Source: Lachnospiraceae bacterium
GTDB lineage: Bacteria > Bacillota > Clostridia > Lachnospirales > Lachnospiraceae
Length of the DNA stretch: 45,089 nt
Assembly: GCA_009774175.1 (NCBI GenBank)
Contig: VSNG01000002.1
Coordinates: forward strand, 198,575 to 243,663
Reading direction: 5' to 3'
Position numbers and translations under genes: made by a program. Below the pieces are notes generated by a model, which did not search any database, was not told the DNA's origin, and worked only from the letters and a program-made list of their open reading frames with translations. Shown in pieces: positions 15,342-23,020 of this stretch (the stretch's first letter is position 1; each line of letters starts with the position of its first letter).

Positions 15342-16757
15342 TTAATTGTTGCCCGCTGCCGTCTGCGCCGCAAGGAAAGAAGCGATCTTTTCGGGTTTAT
15401 TGCTGCCCTCAACCGTATACTTCATATACGCCGCCAGCCCCTCGATCTGCACCACGGTCATTCCGTTTAGTTCACTTTCCGTCCATGTCTTTTTTTCAAC
15501 TTCCTTTTCGATAATCTCCGGCTCTCCTGTGTATGCTGCCACGCCCTCTGCCATATATGCCGTAGGACTTGCCGCCGCGCCTGCTGCCGCTGTGTATACC
15601 AGATACGCGGCGGGCTGCAGTTCGCTAATGTCAAGCACAAGGAAGCTGTTATTGTCTTTCGGCTTGCCGTTGCCATAAAGGTGTCCGGCGTATACCCTTT
15701 CGCGCTGCAAAAACTTGTAGCTGTCGTCATACTCGATCACGCCGTCTTTCCCTGTGCCGATCCCGCAAAAATACTGTTTTGCAATACCCAGCACGGCTTT
15801 TCCGCTGGGTACTTCCTCGGACTGGATCACTTCGGTGGGATAAGGCAGCACATTATTTGCGTATGTGCCGTCGGGACGCTGGATCGTGGTTGCGGGCATG
15901 ACCTTCTGCCAGTAATCAACCGGATTTACGACCATAATCACTTCGCCGACCGCGCGGGGGCGGTTGTTCCTGCTTACTGCCATTTTCCCGATCAGCCCGC
16001 CGTATACTTCCGGTGTAAACGCCGTTACTTTGATTGCGGTTTTGTCGGGGTATGCTTCGCCGTCCGCGTGTGCTGCGGTAATATCCTTCATCATGCCGAT
16101 CGGCATTTTTACGCCCGTACCGCAGACGATCCCTTCTTCCAGCCCGACGTATAAAGCGTCCTGTAAAACCTGTCTCACATAGCTGTCAAGCCATGTCGGA
16201 CCCAAATCCAGCATAGACTTGGCGATCGGCATAAACGCGGTAAGGCTGAACATAACCATATCCAGCTTTTCAAATTCGCCAGACAGTTCTTTTTCAAATT
16301 CTGCCGTAATATCGCCCCATTTTGCCTTCTGCTTCCCGTTCTTATTCAGAATCCATTCCGTGACATAGGTGGTATTGTTAAAGTCGATCACGGAAAGCAG
16401 CTTGTGTTCTGCTTTCAGACTGTCGAAAACGTCTTCAATGATCGTCTTGGGCATTGTCACGTCAAGATTTGCCAGTGCCTGCTTCGGCGTTTCCGTTTTC
16501 ATTGCAGCGATCACGGCTTCATAATACTTCTTTTCCTCGGAAGTGATCTGCCGCAGCCCCCGCGCCGCCAGTGCTGCCGCGTCCATCTGTTCAACCGCTG
16601 CCGCGTCCTTTGCGCGCTCCAAAACTTCCTGCTGGATATTGTCTGCCATATCTGCGAACGCCTGCGCCACCTGTTCTGCGTCGCCGCTCTCCAGCGCGCT
16701 GTTGAATTTCTGTGCCAGTTCCTCGCGCATAAGTTCTTTTACGTCCTTGCTTTTCAT
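15342..16757 (-). CDS. Major capsid protein, HK97 fold, with N-terminal scaffold and C-terminal HeH/LEM-like domain
   Basis: 471 aa from ATG 16757. Residues 1-100 are a coiled-coil scaffold (delta) domain (VKELMREELAQKFNSALESG through QMDAAALAARGLRQITSEEK), expected to be cut away by the adjacent protease. About 105-400 is the HK97 core: PKTIIEDVFDSLKAEHKLLS, MVMFSLTAFMPIAKSMLDLG, DSYVRQVLQDALYVGLEEGI, VVNPVDYWQKVMPATTI and GIAKQYFCGIGTGKDGVIEY. The last 48 residues (WTESELNGMTVVQIEGLAAY, ending KIASFLAAQTAAGNN) duplicate the C-terminal domain of the tail tube protein. It forms the icosahedral shell. Confidence 0.93.
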   Translation of the reverse strand: MKSKDVKELMREELAQKFNSALESGDAEQVAQAFADMADNIQQEVLERAKDAAAVEQMDAAALAARGLRQITSEEKKYYEAVIAAMKTETPKQALANLDVTMPKTIIEDVFDSLKAEHKLLSVIDFNNTTYVTEWILNKNGKQKAKWGDITAEFEKELSGEFEKLDMVMFSLTAFMPIAKSMLDLGPTWLDSYVRQVLQDALYVGLEEGIVCGTGVKMPIGMMKDITAAHADGEAYPDKTAIKVTAFTPEVYGGLIGKMAVSRNNRPRAVGEVIMVVNPVDYWQKVMPATTIQRPDGTYANNVLPYPTEVIQSEEVPSGKAVLGIAKQYFCGIGTGKDGVIEYDDSYKFLQRERVYAGHLYGNGKPKDNNSFLVLDISELQPAAYLVYTAAAGAAASPTAYMAEGVAAYTGEPEIIEKEVEKKTWTESELNGMTVVQIEGLAAYMKYTVEGSNKPEKIASFLAAQTAAGNN

Positions 16758-16764
16758 GTTCTTT

Positions 16765-17685
16765 TTACCTCTCTTTCAGATATTGCGCGGCTGCCTGTCC
16801 TATCAGTGCCGCAAGTTTATATTTTCGAGTGTCTTTTTGCTTTTTGTCCTCGTCGTCTTCGTCGTCCGTGTCGTCTGTGCCTTTCCCGCCGTCGTCGCCG
16901 CTTCCGGTGTCGTCGGTGTCCTCGTCGTCTGTGCCGTCCTCGTCGCCCTTTTCCCCGTCGTCGGTGTCCTCGTCGTCCTTTTTCTGCGCTGTCCTGCAAA
17001 ACTGTTTCATTTCCTCGCGGAAAGCCTTCTGCGCCGTCATTTCGCGGCGCATTTGTGCAAGCTGCTGTTGTAACTGCTGTGTCATATCCGGCGCGGGCGT
17101 TGCCGCCTTGTCCACCTCGTCAGCGAAGCCCATTTCCACCGCCTGTTCGGGCGTTAAATAGGTTTCATTGTTTAACATTTCGATCAGTTCGTCTTCCGTG
17201 ATGTTCACGCGCTCCATGTAAATCTGTCTGTTGCTCTCCATAAGCACGTCCAGATCGTCCGCAGCTTTCCGCAGTTCGGCGGCGTTCCCCGCTACCGATA
17301 GCCACATATTGTGAATTAAAAGGCTTGTACCCAGCCCCATGATCCGGCGGTCTGCTGCCTGCATGATAACAGACGCGACCGAATACGCGAAGCCGTCAAC
17401 ATACGCCACAATCTCTTTGCATTTTTTCTGTTTAAGCTGGTTATAGATTGCGATCCCCTCTTTGACTGATCCCCCGTATGAATTGATATGCAATTCAACG
17501 GTTGCGCTGTCCGGTATCTCTGCCAGTGCCTTTCTGAAAAATTCCGCGCTGGTTTCGCTTTCAGTATATTCCCACGTCCACCAGTCAAATGTGCCGTATT
17601 CCGACACATCATCATAAATATATAATTTGTGAACGTCCGATCCGGCTTCCTGTCTGAAGCAATAGTGCGCTTTCTGCTGTCTCAT
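16765..17685 (-). CDS. ClpP-like prohead protease with long acidic tail
   Basis: 306 aa from ATG 17685. Residues 25-195 have the ClpP fold: VELHINSYGGSVKEGIAIYN, VDGFAYSVASVIMQAADRRI (catalytic Ser in AYSVAS) and GTSLLIHNMWLSVAG (catalytic His), with the aspartate probably in the LDVLMESNRQIYMERVNITE helix region. YLTPEQAVEMGFADEVDKA closes the domain. Residues about 235-285 are nearly all Asp, Glu, Gly and Thr, an unusual acidic linker, followed by a short basic-hydrophobic end. It should mature the capsid by removing the scaffold. It overlaps portal by ATGA. Confidence 0.92.
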   Translation of the reverse strand: MRQQKAHYCFRQEAGSDVHKLYIYDDVSEYGTFDWWTWEYTESETSAEFFRKALAEIPDSATVELHINSYGGSVKEGIAIYNQLKQKKCKEIVAYVDGFAYSVASVIMQAADRRIMGLGTSLLIHNMWLSVAGNAAELRKAADDLDVLMESNRQIYMERVNITEDELIEMLNNETYLTPEQAVEMGFADEVDKAATPAPDMTQQLQQQLAQMRREMTAQKAFREEMKQFCRTAQKKDDEDTDDGEKGDEDGTDDEDTDDTGSGDDGGKGTDDTDDEDDEDKKQKDTRKYKLAALIGQAAAQYLKER

Positions 17686-18833
17686 TCCGTGCCACCCCCT
17701 TCCGTGTCGCCTAAATGCGCCATTTTTTCCGCTTCGGCGTAATTTTTTGTTATATAGTGTTTCTGCGACCAGTCGCTTCCGATCGCTGTGTCGCCCAGCT
17801 TTGTCCGCAGTTCGTCAATGCAATATAAGCCGCTGGAAAGCAGCTTGTCGCTGTTTGTCGCCTGCTCGAAAATGTCTATATGCTGTATGCAGTTTGTGTT
17901 AATGTCAATATAATTCCCTTTGCAAAACTGCTTTGCGCCGTACCTCTTGCGCGTCGCTTCCTCTCCCAGCTTTTCCGTGATCGGATCAATGGCAAAAGTC
18001 AGAAAGTTTTTTGTGATCTTCTCGACCTCGGAAACGTCCCCCAGTATAAGGGCTTTCGGTATGCGCCACGCGCGCCCTGCCATTTCAAATTCATAATTGA
18101 TCCGCTCGTTTATGTCCGCTGGCGTTGCCGTCGTCCCCTGCTTTGTCACGTCCGTATATGTATAGCCATTCTGCAACGGCAAAACCGCCGATTCCGCTTT
18201 ATAGAACGGTTTAAAACGTTCGTTTATAAGTTCGTTTAGTTTTTGTTGAAAATCCTGCTGCTGGGACGTGTTCGCGTCAATGTTCAATATGCCTTTCTGC
18301 GCCCCCTGCCGTAGCATACTTCTAACGGCTTTTGCCACCGTCTGCCCGTAACTTGTGTACGATCCTTCCAGCCGCCGTCTTGCGTCTATGTTGTTTAGCT
18401 GCATATAGATCACTTCGCTGGACGGGTACGACTTTTGAAGCGTCAAGTCCCCGATCGTGATAGCTGAAAACACATCTTCATAAAACGCGTATGTTTTCCG
18501 GCAAAAACTGTCTGCCACATACAAATAGCCGTTCATTTCCACGATTAAGGCTTCATTGTCATAGCAAAGGTTGGAAATAAAATGCTGCATGAAGTCGCTG
18601 CTGTTTTCGTTCGGGTTTGGCTCATAGTTCCACAAGTAATATTCCGCGCCGCGCTCCGGCTTTCCCTTTACAAAAGTTCTGATCTCGCATTTCCCGATCG
18701 TGTTCGCCACCATGTTGATCGCGCAGGCTGTCGCCAGTTCCTTGAAAAACGCTTCTGTAAATTCTTCCTCGATCTGCGTCTTTACGCTGATCGTTGATTC
18801 CCGCCCGAAGGCTTTTAAAAAATATTCCGTCAT
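17682..18833 (-). CDS. Portal protein
   Basis: About 383 aa from ATG 18833 (MTEYFLKAFGRESTIS); upstream in-frame GTGs sit on the ribosome site itself. HK97-type portal features: ACAINMVANTIGKCEIRTF, EYYLWNYEPNPNENSSDFMQ (the NxxQT/NPN loop), LCYDNEALIVEMNGYLYV, and the later AGRAWRIPKALILGDVSEVE and FLTFAIDPITEKLGEEATRK. It forms the dodecameric DNA gate at one capsid vertex. It lies between large terminase and protease as usual. Confidence 0.92.
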   Translation of the reverse strand: MTEYFLKAFGRESTISVKTQIEEEFTEAFFKELATACAINMVANTIGKCEIRTFVKGKPERGAEYYLWNYEPNPNENSSDFMQHFISNLCYDNEALIVEMNGYLYVADSFCRKTYAFYEDVFSAITIGDLTLQKSYPSSEVIYMQLNNIDARRRLEGSYTSYGQTVAKAVRSMLRQGAQKGILNIDANTSQQQDFQQKLNELINERFKPFYKAESAVLPLQNGYTYTDVTKQGTTATPADINERINYEFEMAGRAWRIPKALILGDVSEVEKITKNFLTFAIDPITEKLGEEATRKRYGAKQFCKGNYIDINTNCIQHIDIFEQATNSDKLLSSGLYCIDELRTKLGDTAIGSDWSQKHYITKNYAEAEKMAHLGDTEGGGTE

Positions 18834-18857
18834 ATTCACGCCGCCCACCCCCTTTCT

Positions 18858-20528
18858 TTAGAATGTGAATAGCGGCAGCACTTCGCCGCCCGTCTGCTGT
18901 TCTGGTATAAGTTCATGTTGTGTCATTGCCGCAACAAAAGCGAAAAATCCGTCTGTCTTGCGGCTCTTTGCTTCGATTTTCTGATACTCATAATTTCCGT
19001 ATTTTTTCGACTTCACTTTTTTGGTATTGTTCGTGTACCACCGCATGATCGGGCAGTCGCCGTATACTATATTGTGATTGCGGAAGCCGCTGTCAATGAT
19101 CGGCTCAATCTTTATTTTGTCGGACGGGCGCACCAGCTTTATATTTTTGTTTTCATAAGTGAAGCCGACGCGCGCCAGTGCCGCTTTCATCAGCGCGAAG
19201 CGGTAATCATCTAACGCCAGCATGGGTATATTGTAAAAGTGCGTCTGTACCTCTATCCAGTCCGCGATCAGTTCCGGCGGTATTTCCGGCGCGTCTATGA
19301 TCTCCGCGTCCCCTGCTGCCACAGCTTCCATGTACGGAAATTTTATGCGCGGCAGGTCTGCGCTGTTTGCACATATCCATGTATGCTGTTTAAAGACAAA
19401 CTTTGCGCCCCTCTTTGTGAGTACGCCAGCCGCCGCAAAATCATTTATTTTTGTGTAGTCTATGCCGATCACTCCGGTTTCCCGCATGATCGGCGGCTCT
19501 ACTTCCTGCCGCGTTATCAGAATGTTTTCCCATGTCGTCAGTTCCACTTCGCTGTTTCCCTGCCGTATGTTCATTCGCTTTGTCATAAAGTCGGACGCGG
19601 AAGACCTGTTTTCTTTCCACTCCCTGTACTCTTTGCGCGTTTCCTCCAAAAGCGTCGGCAGATATTGAAGGCTGGGGTTTGCTTTGTGCCAGTTTTCTTC
19701 GTCGTGTACCTCTTCGGGATCGTCAAGCGCACACATAAAAGGCAGAAGCCCGTTGTCCTCAATCTCAAAATCTAAAATGCGTTTCGATTTCTCGATCAGA
19801 TCATCTAAAACGCCGTCGCATACGTCGCCATTTGTTGTGGTGTAGGTCATGCGCGGCTGGGGCTTTTTCCCCAGCGCAGTCGTAAACACTTTTATGTTGT
19901 CGTAGCTTTCAAATGCGTGTACTTCGTCAAAATCTACCTTGCCGGATCGCAAGCCGTCCTTTGATTTTGCATTGTTTGTCCGGTATTTGATTTTTGACCG
20001 CGTTTTCCTGCTCTGTATTTCCGATTTTGTCCAGCGGAAGTGCCGGATCAGCTTTTTCCTGTTCTTTTCCAGCACGTTGTATATATCATCAAAGGACGTG
20101 CGCGCCTGTTCTTCCGCTGTGGCGCAAATATCTATGTCATAGTTCGGTATTCCGTTGTATGGGCTTATCAACGCGAAGTCCTCAAACGCCAGATAGCCGT
20201 TTTTTCCTGCGCCCCGCCCTACGAAAATCAGCAGATCGGGGAAACGCGGCAATCCGTCTTCCCTGTATACGCAGCAATGCAAAGTGAACACGAATTTTTC
20301 CCACGGGAATAACTCAAAATCAAAATATTTTTCCAGCTTCATGTAGTTGTGAAGCTGTTCTGTATTTATGGTTAAATTTTCGCTTTCAAATACTTTTTTT
20401 ACGAATTTAACCAGCTTTTTTTGGTATAAACAGACTTTTTTTAGCCCTTTTTTACCCCCGTTTTCGACCATGTAAATATAGTCGTATAGTTCCGGTACGT
20501 CTCTATAATTCGTCGTCAAAATCCCCAC
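18858..20528 (-). CDS. Terminase large subunit
   Basis: 556 aa. The N-terminal ATPase has a Walker A-like LLIFVGRGAGKNGYLAFEDF near 108 and a Walker B-type KVDFDEVHAFESYD near 210; TYTTNGDVCDGVLDD is the coupling motif. The nuclease part starts near 360 with GVIGIDYTKINDFAAAGVL and includes LALDDYRFALMKAAL and an acidic C-terminus. It pumps and cuts DNA during packaging. It begins (GTG 20528, or TTG 20519 with better spacing to AGGCGGTGGGG) inside the end of the small-subunit gene. Confidence 0.93.
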   Translation of the reverse strand: MGILTTNYRDVPELYDYIYMVENGGKKGLKKVCLYQKKLVKFVKKVFESENLTINTEQLHNYMKLEKYFDFELFPWEKFVFTLHCCVYREDGLPRFPDLLIFVGRGAGKNGYLAFEDFALISPYNGIPNYDIDICATAEEQARTSFDDIYNVLEKNRKKLIRHFRWTKSEIQSRKTRSKIKYRTNNAKSKDGLRSGKVDFDEVHAFESYDNIKVFTTALGKKPQPRMTYTTTNGDVCDGVLDDLIEKSKRILDFEIEDNGLLPFMCALDDPEEVHDEENWHKANPSLQYLPTLLEETRKEYREWKENRSSASDFMTKRMNIRQGNSEVELTTWENILITRQEVEPPIMRETGVIGIDYTKINDFAAAGVLTKRGAKFVFKQHTWICANSADLPRIKFPYMEAVAAGDAEIIDAPEIPPELIADWIEVQTHFYNIPMLALDDYRFALMKAALARVGFTYENKNIKLVRPSDKIKIEPIIDSGFRNHNIVYGDCPIMRWYTNNTKKVKSKKYGNYEYQKIEAKSRKTDGFFAFVAAMTQHELIPEQQTGGEVLPLFTF

Positions 20529-20868
20529 CGCCTAACATAGCGTTGGCTTTTAGCCCTAACTCTGCAAGCAGCTTCAGCATTTGCGCGTTTGTCTTGTTGA
20601 ACATTTCCACGGCTTCGTTTTTTTTCATACCGGACTGACCGCCGCCGTTATTGTATTTTACGATAGTTCCGCGCTTTTGAATGTCTTCGATCAGCAGGGT
20701 TTTTGTAACATACATAGCCATGTAATCGTCGATCATATCGTCAAAAAATTTCCCGTATGTCCCGTTGGCTTCAAGCTGCTGGCGCAAGTCGTTTTCGATC
20801 TCTTTGTACTTTTTTGTGCGCGTGATCCGCTTTACGTCCTCGCTCCTGTTGTCCGGTTTCTTTGCCAT
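20503..20868 (-). CDS. Terminase small subunit, P27 family
   Basis: 121 aa from ATG 20868 after GAGGGGGTGG; the open frame upstream has no site. Features of the P27/terminase_4 family: YKEIENDLRQQLEANGTYGK, DMIDDYMAMYVTKTLLIEDI, KYNNGGGQSGMKKNEAVEMF and KLLAELGLKANAM, with an acidic end. It recognises the packaging start and brings in the large subunit, whose gene overlaps it. Confidence 0.88.
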   Translation of the reverse strand: MAKKPDNRSEDVKRITRTKKYKEIENDLRQQLEANGTYGKFFDDMIDDYMAMYVTKTLLIEDIQKRGTIVKYNNGGGQSGMKKNEAVEMFNKTNAQMLKLLAELGLKANAMLGGGDFDDEL

Positions 20869-20972
20869 GTATACCACCCCCTCATGTGCGCGCGATCTTC
20901 CGTTTTGTCTACCCCATGCCCCGTTTCCCGTCCGGCGTTCAAAATCCAAAACTTTTGGGGCGGGGGGATCAT

Positions 20973-21329
20973 TTACCAGCGTTCCTCATTCACAAATTTA
21001 TTTTTATTTTCTTTTTTCCAGCCCTTGCCCTTGTCATGCTCTTTATTGTGGCAGTCCTCACACAAAGGAATTAAATTGTTATACGTCACGCCGTTATATA
21101 CATACGTCCTCGACAATGCCAGCCGCGGATGCCGCCGCACCCACTGGACGTGGTGGACGCTGCGGGCTGGCGTATGAAAGCCGCGCTTCTTGCAATGCTG
21201 GCACTCATAATTATTTTCTTTCATAACCGCTTCGGAAAGCTGCCGCCACTCCCTGCATTTATAGAATTTGTATAGCTTGTCTTCTGCGATCAGTTGTTTG
21301 ATCCATTTTTCCAGTGCGTCCTGTGTCAT
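20973..21329 (-). CDS. HNH endonuclease, packaging-associated
   Basis: 118 aa from ATG 21329 (MTQDALEKWIKQLIAED). The HNH domain is clear: YECQHCKKRG and LCEDCHNKEH are the two zinc-binding CxxC pairs, with SVHHVQWVRRHPRLA and NNLIPLCEDCH as the beta-beta-alpha core. HNH proteins next to terminase genes are known to be needed for DNA cutting in HK97-type phages. It is the first gene of the late operon, after the leader described below. Confidence 0.92.
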   Translation of the reverse strand: MTQDALEKWIKQLIAEDKLYKFYKCREWRQLSEAVMKENNYECQHCKKRGFHTPARSVHHVQWVRRHPRLALSRTYVYNGVTYNNLIPLCEDCHNKEHDKGKGWKKENKNKFVNEERW

Positions 21330-21389
21330 AGATATATAGCCTGCTCTCTTTATGCTGGGCGCGACTGCCGCACCCAGCCGAAGGAAAGT

Positions 21390-21481
21390 ATAAGGCACAC
21401 GGCAAAATAAAAAGGGACACAAACCACACTAAATTATAATTGTGTCGTCTGTGTCCCTAGTATCTTCGCCATGTGCCTTAT
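21390..21481 (-). terminator. Nested inverted repeats with intrinsic terminator in the late-operon leader
   Basis: Outer arms 21390-21399 and 21472-21481 (ATAAGGCACA / TGTGCCTTAT) enclose inner arms 21413-21421 and 21450-21458 (AGGGACACA / TGTGTCCCT), with 13 nt between outer and inner arms on both sides. In the minus direction the inner hairpin is followed by TTTTTATTTT, a good intrinsic terminator. It begins just a few bases after the predicted transcription start. Confidence 0.75.
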
Positions 21482-21491
21482 TTACGGCTTT

Positions 21492-21520
21492 ATTTTAACA
21501 TATCCCCGTACTATATGCAA
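21492..21520 (-). promoter_or_regulatory. Putative late-operon promoter
   Basis: Minus strand: TTGCAT at 21520-21515, a 17-bp spacer, TAAAAT at 21497-21492. Predicted start near 21485, upstream of HNH and terminase. It is close to the sigma-A consensus. Confidence 0.65.
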
Positions 21521-21636
21521 CTTCTTATTTCTGCCCCAGCGTGGCGCGCTGTGGCGCGTCCTGCTGCCCTTTCTGTGTCCCGCCCCGTCCTGCTGCCAGC
21601 GTCGCTTTACAGATTGCCGCCTGCTGCCGTCTGCGC
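21521..21636 (-). other. Gap after ssb, GC-rich with reused phage words
   Basis: No start or frame of quality is seen. The part next to ssb contains GCGCAGACGGCAGCAGG, the same DNA word that encodes AQTAAGG at the ends of the capsid and tube proteins, and three copies of the CTGCTGCC word on the plus strand. It may be the decayed end of a longer ssb or of a small gene. Confidence 0.5.
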
Positions 21637-22074
21637 TTATGTGAACGGCAGTTCTTCGTCTATCCCGTCCGGTATGTTCATAAAGCCGTCGCCGTCCGTC
21701 GGATAGTCCCCCGCTGCCGTCTGTGCGTTTCCCTGCTGTGCCTGTCCTGCTGCCGCCTTACTTTCCGCAAACTCTTGATCCTCTGCCACAATATCCGTTG
21801 TATATACCTTTACGCCGTCTCGGTTCGTGTAGCTGCCTGTCTGTATTCGCCCTGTTAATACAATCTTTGTCCCCTTGTGCAAATACTTTTCTGCAAACTC
21901 CCCAGCTTTCCCGAAGGCTACAACGGAAGGAAAGTCTGCGCCCGCGTCCTTTCCCCTGCGGTCTACTGCCAGCGTGTAACGCGCTATGCACATTTGTTCC
22001 TGTGAATCGCCTTTCGCTGAATACCTCACTTCTGGATCGCGCGTCAGCCGTCCCATAAGTATAACTTTGTTCAC
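21637..22074 (-). CDS. ssb: Single-stranded DNA-binding protein
   Basis: 145 aa from ATG 22074. The OB fold is clear: MNKVILMGRLTRDPEVRYS, ARYTLAVDRRGKDAGADFPS, VVAFGKAGEFAEKYLHKGTK and IVLTGRIQTGSYTNRDGVKV. After residue 110 comes a flexible linker (KAAAGQAQQGNAQTAAG) and the acidic tip DGIDEELPFT, which is the usual partner-binding tail. It coats ssDNA in replication and recombination. A second OB-fold protein lies at 30723-31397, so this phage seems to use two. Confidence 0.95.
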   Translation of the reverse strand: MNKVILMGRLTRDPEVRYSAKGDSQEQMCIARYTLAVDRRGKDAGADFPSVVAFGKAGEFAEKYLHKGTKIVLTGRIQTGSYTNRDGVKVYTTDIVAEDQEFAESKAAAGQAQQGNAQTAAGDYPTDGDGFMNIPDGIDEELPFT

Positions 22075-22086
22075 TGTCTGCCCCTC

Positions 22087-22185
22087 TTACTTTCTTTTAT
22101 TGTTTGTCCCGATCCAGCCTAAAATAACGACCGTTAAACAAATGATCGCTGTTATGATAATCGCCGTCATGTTTACGTCTGCCAT
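22087..22185 (-). CDS. Tiny membrane protein, 32 aa
   Basis: ATG 22185 is preceded by GGAAGTGAGGAC, and the frame ends at TAA 22087. The product is one hydrophobic helix (MTAIIITAIICLTVVILGWI) with a basic end NNKRK, a type II-like single-span protein. It lies in a row of small membrane genes before ssb. Possible roles are an antiholin, a membrane anchor or an exclusion peptide; no evidence favours one. Confidence 0.65.
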   Translation of the reverse strand: MADVNMTAIIITAIICLTVVILGWIGTNNKRK

Positions 22186-22189
22186 GTCC

Positions 22190-22411
22190 TCACTTCCTTT
22201 CTGCCGCTTTATTTGCTATGATAATCGCCAGCGTGACCGGAAAAGCCACCCCCGCGAATATGCTGTATTTTTTTATCTGCTTTTTCTGCTTCTCGTCAGC
22301 GTCCGGCGTTTTCTTTGTTGTCAAAAGAAACATATAATAGCCGAAGCCGATCGCCAGTTCTATGTAGAGAAATACGGCTATTCCCACCGCCACGCCTGCT
22401 GCCGCGCTCAT
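22190..22411 (-). CDS. Two-helix membrane protein, 73 aa
   Basis: ATG 22411 overlaps the previous stop by ATGA and has GGGGGCGGG before it. Helix one is AGVAVGIAVFLYIELAIGFG; a basic loop (KKTPDADEKQKKQIKKYS) follows, then helix two FAGVAFPVTLAIIIA and a short basic end. The layout, two spans with a charged cytoplasmic loop, is like small holins or antiholins, but it lies in the early region, so an early membrane function such as exclusion is equally possible. Confidence 0.7.
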   Translation of the reverse strand: MSAAAGVAVGIAVFLYIELAIGFGYYMFLLTTKKTPDADEKQKKQIKKYSIFAGVAFPVTLAIIIANKAAERK

Positions 22412-22554
22412 ATTTTCCCGCCCCCGCTTTCCTTTTCTGTTTCCGGCTCTTTTCTGCACGGTGGAAACGGGCATTTTTCGCAGTTTTTTTCTTCACACTC
22501 CCCGCCGTTAGTGTCTGTAAAAAATCCCAGTATCTTTTTAACTATTTTCCCCAT
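22408..22554 (-). CDS. Small Cys-rich protein, 48 aa
   Basis: ATG 22554 with GGGAAAGGGGCAGG before it. MGKIVKKILGFFTDTNGG is an amphipathic basic start; CEEKNCEKCPFPPC is a four-cysteine cluster likely to bind zinc; the end is charged. Function unknown. Coupled to the two-helix gene. Confidence 0.65.
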   Translation of the reverse strand: MGKIVKKILGFFTDTNGGECEEKNCEKCPFPPCRKEPETEKESGGGKI

Positions 22555-22570
22555 TCCTGCCCCTTTCCCG

Positions 22571-22732
22571 TCAGAATGTCCGGTCATTTTTCGGATCAAT
22601 CCAGTTTTTATGTTCCCTGTCACGCTCTTTCATATAATCGCATACCGCGCCGACTGCTGCCGCCGACCAGAATAATAAAAGCAGTATTCCGGCAATGATC
22701 CCAGCTATGATTTTAATAATTGCTTTATCCAC
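22571..22732 (-). CDS. Small membrane protein, 53 aa
   Basis: A GTG start at 22732 with GAGAGGGAAG upstream, overlapping the end of the previous gene. One hydrophobic helix (IIKIIAGIIAGILLLLFWSA, then AAVGAV) is followed by a charged tail CDYMKERDREHKNWIDPKND. Topology is probably tail-in-cytoplasm. Unknown function; third of three membrane genes in 650 bp. Confidence 0.65.
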   Translation of the reverse strand: MDKAIIKIIAGIIAGILLLLFWSAAAVGAVCDYMKERDREHKNWIDPKNDRTF

Positions 22733-22997
22733 CGTTTTCTTCCCTCTCTTTCCGCGCCTGCGCCTTGCTTACGATCAGCCGTATTTTTATAACCTCGCTG
22801 TCCTCCAAATACTCGCATACATTCGCAAGATCGGACGCTACCGCGTAACGATCCGCTTCTTTTTCTGTCATTTCCTCGATTTCTGAAAAATCCGTGATCG
22901 CCGCTTTCCTGTTTTCCGGCGTTTCCTCTCCCGCCGTCGTTTCCACCGCCGTCTTTCCGTCCTGTTCGATCGTGATTGTGATTTTTGTTTTTTCCAT
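22725..22997 (-). CDS. Phage protein, 90 aa, unknown
   Basis: ATG 22997 (MEKTKITITIEQDGKTAVET) follows AAGGAAAAAGAGGG. A beta-rich start is followed by acidic helices (FSEIEEMTEKEADRYAVASD, VCEYLEDSEVIKIRLIVSKA) and a basic end. No known motif. It is 23 nt after ParB and probably in the same transcript. Confidence 0.7.
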   Translation of the reverse strand: MEKTKITITIEQDGKTAVETTAGEETPENRKAAITDFSEIEEMTEKEADRYAVASDLANVCEYLEDSEVIKIRLIVSKAQARKEREENGG

Positions 22998-23020
22998 GCC
23001 CTCTTTTTCCTTTCTATCGC

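Noticed and set aside
16829..17201. Plus-strand Ser/Arg-rich frames opposite the protease tail
   Set aside because: They arise from the GAC/GTC simple sequence of the acidic linker read on the other strand.
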